Below are positions 9,102 through 16,383 of a stretch of DNA of 64,000 nt, one piece after another. The notes below the pieces were generated by a model. That model was not told the origin of the DNA. It saw nothing but the letters and a program-made list of their open reading frames with translations, and did no database searches. Both the position numbers and the translations under genes were made by a program. The stretch is from positions 62,001 through 126,000 of the forward strand of contig JBFGZQ010000001.1 in NCBI GenBank assembly GCA_041586735.1. Direction: 5' to 3'. Within the stretch, counting starts at the first letter, position 1. The number at the start of each line of letters is the position of its first letter. The DNA comes from Motiliproteus sp041586735 (GTDB lineage Bacteria > Pseudomonadota > Gammaproteobacteria > Pseudomonadales > Balneatricaceae).

Positions 9102-9134
9102 ATGTTGATGACCTATTTGCAGGCGTGCGAGTGA
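9102..9134 (+). CDS. Possible 10-residue leader peptide MLMTYLQACE
   Basis: GGAGG at 9093-9097 lies 4 nt before ATG 9102 (10 nt before ATG 9108). The resulting ORF encodes only MLMTYLQACE and ends in TGA at 9132-9134. This stop overlaps GTG at 9131-9133, which is in frame with the sensor kinase and has no good ribosome-binding site of its own. The arrangement suggests that translation of the short ORF delivers ribosomes to the kinase start. No known leader of this sequence comes to mind, and it could be a chance ORF. Confidence 0.4.
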   Translation: MLMTYLQACE

Positions 9135-10792
9135 TCTCTCTGCGCAGGCTAAAGCTCAAGACCCGAATGGTGCTGGTGCTAGGGCTGGTGGCGCTGCTGC
9201 AAACCATCGCTATCGGTTTGTTTGCCTTGCACTATCTCAGTCAGTCGTTAGAGGAGCAGATGGGTCAGCGGGCGCTGCATGTGGCGAAAACGGTCGCTGC
9301 CATTCCGCAGATCATCGACGCGATTGCCGCCCGAGATAGCGCGATGCTGCAGCCGATCAGCCTGGATCTAGCCAGTAAAACCGCGGCCCATTTTGTGGTG
9401 ATTGGTGATGCCCAGAGTATCCGACTGACGCACCCCAATCCGCAGCGCATCGGCCGTTCAATGCTTGATGATGATGGCGATGACAACGCCCCGGTGTTGC
9501 GGCATGGCCGGGGTTATATCTCCAAAGCGCAGGGTAGTCTCGGCCCCACTATGCGTGGCAAAGCCCCGGTCTATGATCGCGTTGGCGAGCAGGTGATCGG
9601 GGTGGTGTCGGTAGGCTATCGTTTGGATCGGATCGCGGCGTTGATTGAGCGTTACCAACGTACCCTGATACTGGTCATCGGCGCGGCGTTTATCCTCAGT
9701 GTGCTGACCGCCCTGTGGTTGGCGACCCACTTTAAAAAAGCGATCTTTGGCTTGGAACCCGAGCAGATCGGCCGCCTGTTTGAGGAGCGTAACGCCACCC
9801 TGGAATCGGTGCGTGAGGGGATTATCGCCATCAATGCCGAGGGTCGGATCACTACCTTCAATCGCACCGCCATCGACACCCTGGGGTTGTCGCCGGACAC
9901 CCAGTTGATGGGGCGGTCTATCGAGCAGGTGTTACCCGATAACCGCATGCTGGAGGTGCTGACAACGGGACTGCCGCAGTTCGATCAGGAGGTCTGGCTG
10001 GCCGATCGTAATTTGATCGTCAACCGCTTACCGCTCAAGCAGGGCGAACGGATTACCGGTGTGGTATCGAGCTTTAGGCGTAAAGATGAGCTGGATCAGG
10101 TCAGCCAGAAATTGACCCGTATCCAGCAGTACGCCGATAGCCTGCGCAGCCAGGCGCATGAGTATTCCAATAAACTCCATACCATCGCCGGGTTGATTCA
10201 GATCGGCGCCACCGACGAGGCGTTGAGCCTGATCGGTCAGGAAACCCAACAGCATCAAGCGTTGATCCATCTGCTGTTGGAGTCGGTTCCGGATCCGGTG
10301 TTGGCGGGCTGCCTGCTGGGTAAATATAATCGCGCTCGAGAGCTGGGGCTATGGTTACTGATCGATCCTGACAGCCATATGACGGCCCTGCCAGAACACC
10401 TGCCGCGCGAGCAGCTGGTGAGTATTTTAGGCAATCTGATCGATAACGCCTTGGATGCCACCCTCAGCCATACCGGTACCGGCGGTGAGGTGCGCTTGAG
10501 CATGACCGATCTGGGCGATGACCTGATTTTCGAGATCGAGGATCAGGGCCCAGGTATTCCCGAAACCGAGCAGCAGCGTATTTTTGAGAAGGGGGTCAGC
10601 AGCAAGAGCGAGCAGGGCCATGGTCTGGGGCTGCATCTGGTGGGGACGCTGCTGGAGTTGCTGGGAGGGACCGTAGAGGTCGATCCAGGCGATCCGGGAG
10701 GCTCAAGATTTACGGTCTATCTTCCCAAACAGGTCGGGATGCAGAAGCCCGTGGTTACCGCCATTAATCAGCGAGGACCGGTCGATGAATGA
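9131..10792 (+). CDS. Citrate/C4-dicarboxylate-type sensor histidine kinase (CitA/DcuS/DctS family)
   Basis: A membrane sensor kinase. From GTG 9131 it has 553 residues: a membrane helix (14-35), a periplasmic PAS-like (PDC/CitAP) sensor domain (about 36-175), a second helix (about 178-198), a cytoplasmic PAS domain, a phospho-acceptor His343 in the motif QAHEYSNKLH typical of CitA/DcuS kinases, and an HATPase domain with N-box NLIDNALDA, DQGPGIP and GHGLGLHLV. The frame is open back to 8966, but that would give a long N-terminal tail unlike the family. The length from 9131 matches DctS/CitA, and GTGA overlaps the stop of a short leader ORF. It overlaps the response regulator gene by 8 nt and is divergent from tctCBA, so it probably senses an external tri- or dicarboxylate and controls that transporter. 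Confidence 0.92.
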   Translation: MISLRRLKLKTRMVLVLGLVALLQTIAIGLFALHYLSQSLEEQMGQRALHVAKTVAAIPQIIDAIAARDSAMLQPISLDLASKTAAHFVVIGDAQSIRLTHPNPQRIGRSMLDDDGDDNAPVLRHGRGYISKAQGSLGPTMRGKAPVYDRVGEQVIGVVSVGYRLDRIAALIERYQRTLILVIGAAFILSVLTALWLATHFKKAIFGLEPEQIGRLFEERNATLESVREGIIAINAEGRITTFNRTAIDTLGLSPDTQLMGRSIEQVLPDNRMLEVLTTGLPQFDQEVWLADRNLIVNRLPLKQGERITGVVSSFRRKDELDQVSQKLTRIQQYADSLRSQAHEYSNKLHTIAGLIQIGATDEALSLIGQETQQHQALIHLLLESVPDPVLAGCLLGKYNRARELGLWLLIDPDSHMTALPEHLPREQLVSILGNLIDNALDATLSHTGTGGEVRLSMTDLGDDLIFEIEDQGPGIPETEQQRIFEKGVSSKSEQGHGLGLHLVGTLLELLGGTVEVDPGDPGGSRFTVYLPKQVGMQKPVVTAINQRGPVDE

Positions 10793-11474
10793 CAGCATTC
10801 GGGTGGTGATTGCCGAAGACGATCGCCGCATTGCCGAGATTCAGAAACGCTTTCTGGAGCGTATCCCTGGGTTTGAGCTGGTGGGGATCGCCCACGGGCT
10901 AGAGGAGGCTCAGGATCTGGTCGAGGTGCTGGAGCCGGAGCTGCTGTTGCTGGATATTCAGTTTCCCACCGGCACCGGCCTGGAGTTGTTACGCACCCTG
11001 AGGGCCCAGAGCTGTCGCACCGATGTGATTCTGGTGACCGCTGCCACCGAGGTGGCGAGCCTGCGTGAAGCGCTGCGCGGCGGAGTATTTGATTACATCC
11101 TCAAACCGCTGGTGTTCGAGCGGCTGCAGAGTGCGCTGCATCACTATGCCGAGCATCTGCAAAAACTCCGGGCTCTGGAGTCGCTGGTGCAAACCGATGT
11201 CGATACCCTGCTGCCGCGCACCCAGCAGAGCAGCACCACTGCGCCGGCGCGCTTGCCCAAAGGCGTCGATGGCCTGACCCTGAACAAAGTACGAGCCGTA
11301 TTTGAAACACCCAAGACCCTGCTTAGCGCCGAGGAGGTGGGGACGTTGATCGGCGCCAGTCGTACTACGGCACGGCGTTATCTGGAGTATCTGATCAGCA
11401 GTCGTGAGCTGCAGGCCTCCATCAGTTACGGCTCGGTGGGACGCCCCGAGCGCCGCTATTGCCGCGCGGGTTGA
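10785..11474 (+). CDS. CitB/DcuR-type response regulator
   Basis: A 229-residue regulator with a receiver domain (acidic EDD at 11-13, phospho-acceptor Asp57 in LLLLDIQFP, Thr in VTAAT and Lys in YILKPL) and a C-terminal helix-turn-helix (about 185-225: SAEEVGTLIGASRTTARRYLEYL). This matches the CitB/DcuR/DctR class of regulators that pair with CitA/DcuS kinases. The gene overlaps the kinase gene by 8 nt. Its most likely target is the divergent tctCBA operon and perhaps the porin. Confidence 0.93.
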   Translation: MNDSIRVVIAEDDRRIAEIQKRFLERIPGFELVGIAHGLEEAQDLVEVLEPELLLLDIQFPTGTGLELLRTLRAQSCRTDVILVTAATEVASLREALRGGVFDYILKPLVFERLQSALHHYAEHLQKLRALESLVQTDVDTLLPRTQQSSTTAPARLPKGVDGLTLNKVRAVFETPKTLLSAEEVGTLIGASRTTARRYLEYLISSRELQASISYGSVGRPERRYCRAG

Positions 11475-11499
11475 ATAGGGTAAGAATAGCCGCCGCTAT

Positions 11500-11529
11500 C
11501 TGCTATTGAACCCTCTGCTATTGAACCCG
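11500..11529 (+). repeat. Tandem 15-nt duplication upstream of rluA
   Basis: CTGCTATTGAACCCT (11500-11514) is followed directly by CTGCTATTGAACCCG (11515-11529); 14 of 15 bases agree. It fills much of the 81-nt gap between the response regulator and rluA. Confidence 0.85.
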
Positions 11530-11555
11530 CTGCCAGCAGCTGTGAGCGCCCCCTT

Positions 11556-12227
11556 ATGCAACCCCAGGCTGACCCTTTTATCGTCCCCCGCTGTGAGCAA
11601 CAGATCGACATTCTCTATCAGGATGAGGCGATCCTGCTGATCAATAAACCCAGTGTGTTACTGAGCCTGTCGGGCAAACATCCGCTGAATAAAGATTCGG
11701 TGCATTGGCGTCTGGTGCAGGATTTTCCCAGCGCGACCCTGGTGCATCGCCTGGATTTTGGTACCTCGGGGATCATGCTCGTCGCCCTGAATAAGGCCGT
11801 CAATGCTCAGCTGACCCGGCAGTTTCAGGCGCGCACCATCAACAAAACCTACACCGCGCTGCTTGAGGGCCATCTACCCGATGACACCGGCACGATCGAT
11901 CTGCCGATCGCCAAAGACCGCCCCAACTTTCCACTGCAGAAGATCTGTCATGAAACAGGCAAACCCGCCCTGTCAAACTACCGGGTGCTGGAGCGTTTAG
12001 CGCAGCCGCTGGCAACCCGGGTCGAGTTTCAGCCGGTGACCGGGCGCACCCATCAGCTGCGTATCCACAGTCAGGCGCTGGGGCATTCGATCCTGGGCTG
12101 TGATCTGTATGCCAGTGATGCGGCGTTTTTTATGGCTAAGCGGTTGATGCTACACGCCACCCATATCGAATTTGAGCACCCACTGACGGGGGCGCGAATG
12201 GAGGTCGTAAGCCCCTGCCCGTTCTAG
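11556..12227 (+). CDS. rluA: RluA: 23S rRNA U746 / tRNA U32 pseudouridine synthase
   Basis: A 223-residue pseudouridine synthase. The catalytic motif HRLD with the active-site Asp is followed by FGTSGIMLVAL, and the later TGRTHQLRIH and LGHSILGCDLYAS motifs match the RluA family. From memory, the pattern ILYQDE.ILLINKPS.LLSLSGK...KDSV and ETGKPA.SNYRV is closest to E. coli RluA itself rather than RluB, C or D, and it lacks the S4 domain found in RluC/D. It would isomerise U746 in 23S rRNA and U32 in some tRNAs. It stands alone between a response regulator and the bkd operon; the ribosome-binding site before ATG 11556 is weak. Confidence 0.88.
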   Translation: MQPQADPFIVPRCEQQIDILYQDEAILLINKPSVLLSLSGKHPLNKDSVHWRLVQDFPSATLVHRLDFGTSGIMLVALNKAVNAQLTRQFQARTINKTYTALLEGHLPDDTGTIDLPIAKDRPNFPLQKICHETGKPALSNYRVLERLAQPLATRVEFQPVTGRTHQLRIHSQALGHSILGCDLYASDAAFFMAKRLMLHATHIEFEHPLTGARMEVVSPCPF

Positions 12228-12256
12228 GTCGCGGGTGTATGCACTGGCTTAAATGT

Positions 12257-12271
12257 TGAAAAAACTTTACG
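12257..12271. promoter_or_regulatory. Small inverted repeat TTTACGCGATGTAAA before the bkd operon
   Basis: In the 174-nt gap ahead of the bkd genes, within about 12255-12275, TTTAC and GTAAA face each other across GCGAT. This resembles in style the palindromes with TTTACG/CGTAAA arms reported for LiuR-type regulators of branched-chain catabolism in gammaproteobacteria. No regulator of that type lies in the window, so this is only a candidate site. Confidence 0.3.
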
Positions 12272-12401
12272 CGATGTAAATTTTAGTTTAAAAAGACCGC
12301 TTCTCTACGCGTATCCCGCGGGAGACTATAGTTAGAGACAGTGACTTATCCCGTCGCTGTAGATGATCTTAAGCCTCGAGTACAACAACAAAGAGGACAG
12401 T

Positions 12402-13601
12402 ATGAGCACACCGACTAACCGGGCTATCCATAAGCCCCAGTTTATCAGTGGCAACGCCCTGCACATTCCCACCTTTAAGGTGTTGAAACAGGACGGCAGC
12501 CTTTACAAGAATGCCCAGCCACCGGAGATCGATCAGCCATTGGCACTGCGTATCTACGCCGCCATGGTGCGGACCCGGATGCTCGATGAGCGCGGTCTGG
12601 CCTCACAGCGTCAGGGGCGGCTGAGTTTTTATATGCAGTCGACCGGCGAGGAGGCGACCACGGTCGGTTTTGCTGCGGCACTGGATGATCAGGATATGAT
12701 CATGGCCCAGTATCGCGAGCAGGGCGCGCTGGTGTATCGCGGTTTTACCCTCGACGAATTTATGAACCAGCTGTTCAGCAATGCGCTGGATTACGGCAAG
12801 GGCCGGCAGATGCCGATCCACTACGGTTCAGCCAAACTCCATTACATGACCATCTCCTCGCCGTTGGCGACCCAGCTGCCGCAGGCGACCGGCTATGCCT
12901 ATGGCCAGAAACTGGCGGGCGAAGGCCACTGTACCGTCGCGGTGTTTGGCGAAGGGGCGGCGTCGGAAGGGGATTTTCACGCGGCCCTGAATATGGCCTC
13001 GGTGCTCAAAGTACCGGCGATCTTCCTGTGCCGTAATAACGGTTACGCCATCTCGACCCCCGCTAACGAACAGTTTGCCGGTGACGGCATCGCTCCGCGT
13101 GCGCTCGGCTACGGCATGCATACCATCCGCGTCGACGGCAATGACACTCTAGCGGTGCTCGAAGCGACGCGTCAGGCGCGCAAAATCGCGGTCGAACAGA
13201 ATGAGCCGGTGCTGATCGAAGCGATGAGTTATCGTCTCGCGGCACACTCCTCGTCAGATGATCCTTCGGGCTATCGCAGCAAAAGCGAGGAGGCCAAATG
13301 GCGCGATCTGGATCCGTTACTGCGGCTGAAGAACTGGTTGCTGCTCCAGGGTTGGTGGAGCGAAGCGCAGGATAAAGCCCTGTTTGAAACCGACCGTCAG
13401 GCGGTCATGGCAGCGATGAAGAAAGCCGAGCAGGTCGCTCGGCCGCATATCGACGAGATGATCACCGATGTCTACGACAGCCCGCCTCAGCACCTGCAGC
13501 AGCAGCTGCATGCGCTGAAAGCGCACATCCGTCGTTACCCTGAGGTCTACCCCAAATCAGCCGCGCAACTGAATACTACCGAGGGGGTGACCCGTGGCTA
13601 A
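12402..13601 (+). CDS. bkdA1: Branched-chain 2-oxoacid dehydrogenase E1 alpha subunit
   Basis: The 399-residue E1 alpha subunit, which decarboxylates the 2-oxo acids of Val, Leu and Ile with thiamine diphosphate. The TPP motif is visible as GEGAASEGDFHAALN followed by CRNNGYAIS, and the loop AAHSSSDDPSGYRS corresponds to the mobile Ser loop of BCKDH E1 alpha. The N-terminal IPTFKVLKQDG stretch and YREQGALVYRG are typical of bacterial BkdA1. I start at ATG 12402, preceded by AGAGGAC; an in-frame ATG at 12363 lacks such a site. It overlaps the E1 beta gene by 8 nt. Confidence 0.95.
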   Translation: MSTPTNRAIHKPQFISGNALHIPTFKVLKQDGSLYKNAQPPEIDQPLALRIYAAMVRTRMLDERGLASQRQGRLSFYMQSTGEEATTVGFAAALDDQDMIMAQYREQGALVYRGFTLDEFMNQLFSNALDYGKGRQMPIHYGSAKLHYMTISSPLATQLPQATGYAYGQKLAGEGHCTVAVFGEGAASEGDFHAALNMASVLKVPAIFLCRNNGYAISTPANEQFAGDGIAPRALGYGMHTIRVDGNDTLAVLEATRQARKIAVEQNEPVLIEAMSYRLAAHSSSDDPSGYRSKSEEAKWRDLDPLLRLKNWLLLQGWWSEAQDKALFETDRQAVMAAMKKAEQVARPHIDEMITDVYDSPPQHLQQQLHALKAHIRRYPEVYPKSAAQLNTTEGVTRG

Positions 13602-14571
13602 AATGAATCTGTTACAGGCGGTTAATAACGCCCTGGATATCGCTATGGCCGCCAACGAACGGGTGGTCTGTTTTGGTGAAGATGTCGGGGTGTTTGGTGG
13701 TGTGTTTCGTGCCACCAGCCATCTGCAGGAAAAATATGGCCGGGCGCGGTGTTTTAACACCCCGCTGGTCGAGCAGGGCATCATCGGCTTTGCCAACGGT
13801 CTGGCAGCGCAGGGCTCGGTGGCGGTTGCCGAAATTCAGTTTGCCGATTATATCTTTCCCGCCTTCGATCAGATCGTCAACGAGGCGGCCAAGTTTCGTT
13901 ACCGTTCCGGCAACCTGTTTAACGTCGGTGGCTTGACGATTCGCACCCCCTATGGCGGCGGCATCGCCGGCGGCCATTATCACTCGCAGTCTCCCGAAGC
14001 CTACTTTGCCCACACCCCGGGTCTGAAGGTGGTGGTGCCGCGCAACCCGCACCAGGCCAAAGGGCTGTTGCTGGCGTCGATTCGTGATGCCAATCCGGTG
14101 ATCTTCTTCGAGCCCAAGCGCATCTATCGTGCCTCGGTGGGCGAAGTCCCCGAAGAGGATTATGAATTGCCGCTGGGCAAGGCGGAGGTGGTACGCGAGG
14201 GCAGCGATATCACCCTGCTGGCTTGGGGCGCGCAGATGGAATATCTCGAACTGGCGGCCGAGTTGGCCGATAAAGACGGTATCTCCTGCGAGCTGATCGA
14301 CCTGCGTACCATCCTGCCTTGGGATGTTGACACCGTGGTGGCCTCGGTGAAGAAAACCGGGCGACTGTTGATTAGCCATGAAGCACCCATTACCGGTGGT
14401 TTTGCCGGTGAGATCGCCACCACAGTTCAGGAACAGTGCTTTCTGCACCTTGAAGCGCCGATCGCACGGGTGGCCGGGCTCGATGTGCCCTACCCGCTGG
14501 CACTGGAAAAGGAGTATATCCCGGACCAGTGGAAGATCTACGAAGCGCTTAAAACCAGCGTTAATTTTTAG
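13594..14571 (+). CDS. bkdA2: Branched-chain 2-oxoacid dehydrogenase E1 beta subunit
   Basis: A 325-residue transketolase-like E1 beta subunit, which completes the alpha2beta2 TPP enzyme. Typical motifs are FGEDVGVFGGVFRAT with the TPP-contacting Glu, NTPLVEQGIIGFANG, EIQFADYIFPAFDQI and the C-terminal domain DLRTILPWD and HEAPITGGF. The start is GTG 13594, supported by GAGGGGG a few bases upstream inside the E1 alpha gene; the two genes overlap by 8 nt, and the E2 gene begins 12 nt after its stop. Confidence 0.95.
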   Translation: MAKMNLLQAVNNALDIAMAANERVVCFGEDVGVFGGVFRATSHLQEKYGRARCFNTPLVEQGIIGFANGLAAQGSVAVAEIQFADYIFPAFDQIVNEAAKFRYRSGNLFNVGGLTIRTPYGGGIAGGHYHSQSPEAYFAHTPGLKVVVPRNPHQAKGLLLASIRDANPVIFFEPKRIYRASVGEVPEEDYELPLGKAEVVREGSDITLLAWGAQMEYLELAAELADKDGISCELIDLRTILPWDVDTVVASVKKTGRLLISHEAPITGGFAGEIATTVQEQCFLHLEAPIARVAGLDVPYPLALEKEYIPDQWKIYEALKTSVNF

Positions 14572-14583
14572 GGGTGCGGGGCG

Positions 14584-16227
14584 ATGATTAAAGATTTTAT
14601 CTTGCCGGATATCGGCGAAGGCATTGTTGAGTGTGAGCTGGTCGAGTGGCTGATCAAAGAGGGTGAGCTGATCTCGGAGGATCAACCGGTGGCCGAGGTG
14701 ATGACCGACAAGGCGCTGGTACAGATCCCGGCACCGCATGCGGGTCGCGTCACCAAACTCTATTACCAGCAGGGTGATAGCGCCAAGGTCCATACGCCAC
14801 TGTTTGCGGTGGATCTCGGTGATGCTGCTGGTGAAGCCGTTGCCAGCTCGACAGTAACCCCAAGCGTTGCTGCCGCACCTGTTGTGGCACCGACGCAGCC
14901 CGGAGCGGCTATTGCGGCAGCTCCTGCAGCATCTGGGGCCACGGTGGATTTTATCCTGCCGGATATCGGTGAGGGGATCATCGAGTGCGAAGTGGTCGAG
15001 TGGCTGGTGGCCGAGGGCGATCGGCTCGAGGAGGATCAGCCGGTGGTCGACGTGATGACCGACAAGGCGCTGGTACAGATTCCCGCGCCAAGAGCCGGGG
15101 TGGTGACCAAACTGTATTTTGCTCAGGGTGAGGTGGCCAAGGTGCACGGGCCGTTGTTCGCGCTGCTACCCGATGATGCGATAGCAACTGCTTCTGGCGC
15201 TGCAACGGTGTCTGAGGCGCCGGTCGTTACTGCCGCTGAGTCTGGTTCTGCTGCGGGGGCTGTAGCGGGATCGACCGCGGCTGTCACATTACCAACTAGC
15301 GGTGAGCGTCCGGGTAAAGCCTTGGCGAGTCCTGCGGTGCGACGGATCGCGCGGGAGTTTGAGCTGGATATCAGTCAGGTACCCGGCAGTGGTAAAAACG
15401 GCCGAGTGTTCAAAGAGGATGTGCTCAAATACCAGCAGTCTGGCGCAGCTACAGTGAGCGACTCAACCGTCACAGCGGCTGCGCCCCTGGTTGCTGGCGC
15501 GGTTCCGGTAGCGGCGCCTGCCGAAATCAGGGTGGAGAAGATTCGCGGCATCAAAGCGGCAATGGCGCGGCAGATGACCCTGTCGGCCTCGACCATTCCG
15601 CACTTCACCTACGGGGATGAGGTGGATGTCACCGCGCTACTGGCGTTGCGCGCGCAGCTGAAAGTTAAGGCGGAGAAACTCGGGGTTCGACTCACGTTGA
15701 TGCCCTTTATTATGAAGGCCCTGGCACTGGCGGTGCAGGAGTTCCCGATCCTCAACAGCCAAGTAAATGCCGACTGCACCGAGATCCACTACCAGCCGCA
15801 TTGCAATATCGGTATGGCGGTGGATTCCAAAATGGGATTGATCGTACCCAATATCAAGAGCGTAGAGACGCTGAGTATTCTGCAGATCGCCCAGGAGGTC
15901 AGTCGTCTGGCTGAGGCGGCGCGTTCGGGGCGGGTGACGCCTGCAGACCTGCAGGGCGGCACGATCAGTATCTCCAATATCGGTGCCCTGGGTGGCACCT
16001 ATGCCTCGCCGGTGGTCAATCCGCCCGAGGTGGCTATCGTGGCTTTGGGTAAAACCCAAACCCTGCCGCGCTTTGATGCCAAGGGCGCGGTGGTGGCGCG
16101 TTCGCTGATGAATATCAGCTGGTCGGGCGATCATCGGATTATTGACGGCGGCACCATCGCCCGCTTCAGTTTGCTGTGGCAGTCGTATCTGGAGGATCCC
16201 TCCGCGATGCTGCTCGATTTGAGCTAG
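14584..16227 (+). CDS. bkdB: Branched-chain 2-oxoacid dehydrogenase E2 with two lipoyl domains
   Basis: A 547-residue dihydrolipoyl acyltransferase that forms the core of the complex and passes the acyl group from E1 to CoA. It has two lipoyl domains with lipoyl-lysines K43 and K161, both in VMTDKALVQIPAP, joined by Ala/Pro/Val-rich linkers (about 80-120 and 200-240). An E1/E3-binding domain follows (about 245-283, ASPAVRRIAREF and GSGKNGRVFKEDV), then the catalytic domain ending in SWSGDHRIIDGG with the active-site His. Many BkdB proteins have a single lipoyl domain; the two here are near copies, pointing to internal duplication. No E3 (lpdV) gene follows, so E3 must come from elsewhere. Confidence 0.95.
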   Translation: MIKDFILPDIGEGIVECELVEWLIKEGELISEDQPVAEVMTDKALVQIPAPHAGRVTKLYYQQGDSAKVHTPLFAVDLGDAAGEAVASSTVTPSVAAAPVVAPTQPGAAIAAAPAASGATVDFILPDIGEGIIECEVVEWLVAEGDRLEEDQPVVDVMTDKALVQIPAPRAGVVTKLYFAQGEVAKVHGPLFALLPDDAIATASGAATVSEAPVVTAAESGSAAGAVAGSTAAVTLPTSGERPGKALASPAVRRIAREFELDISQVPGSGKNGRVFKEDVLKYQQSGAATVSDSTVTAAAPLVAGAVPVAAPAEIRVEKIRGIKAAMARQMTLSASTIPHFTYGDEVDVTALLALRAQLKVKAEKLGVRLTLMPFIMKALALAVQEFPILNSQVNADCTEIHYQPHCNIGMAVDSKMGLIVPNIKSVETLSILQIAQEVSRLAEAARSGRVTPADLQGGTISISNIGALGGTYASPVVNPPEVAIVALGKTQTLPRFDAKGAVVARSLMNISWSGDHRIIDGGTIARFSLLWQSYLEDPSAMLLDLS

Positions 16228-16285
16228 CCTAGGCTTGTGGGCGATAGGGGCTGGCTGTTAAGGGGTCAGCTTTTAAACCGATAAT

Positions 16286-16309
16286 AAAGGGAGCCTTGGC
16301 TCCCTTTTT
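16286..16309 (+). terminator. Rho-independent terminator of the bkd operon
   Basis: AAAGGGAGCC and GGCTCCCTTT pair around a very short loop (16286-16307) and are followed by more T. It ends the bkd operon 59 nt after the E2 stop. Confidence 0.85.
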
Positions 16310-16360
16310 AGCTCTTTTTTTGGGCTCTCTTTTTGGCTCCTTTTTTTTGACTCCCTTTTA
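16298..16360 (+). repeat. Degenerate repeats of the terminator 3' half
   Basis: After the terminator the sequence repeats a GGCTCCCTTTTT-like unit about five times with small changes (GGCTCCC-T5, AGCTC-T7, GGCTCTC-T5, GGCTCC-T8, GACTCCC-T4). The unit is 12-15 nt. It looks like slippage or repeated duplication of the terminator arm and gives several U-tracts in a row. Confidence 0.7.
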
Positions 16361-16383
16361 ATTTATGGATGTAGATAAACGCT

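Noticed and set aside
13612..15147. 511-codon open frame on the minus strand opposite E1 beta and E2
   Set aside because: It is a shadow frame: His/Arg/Leu-rich with no domain, lying antisense to two certain genes. High GC keeps such frames open.
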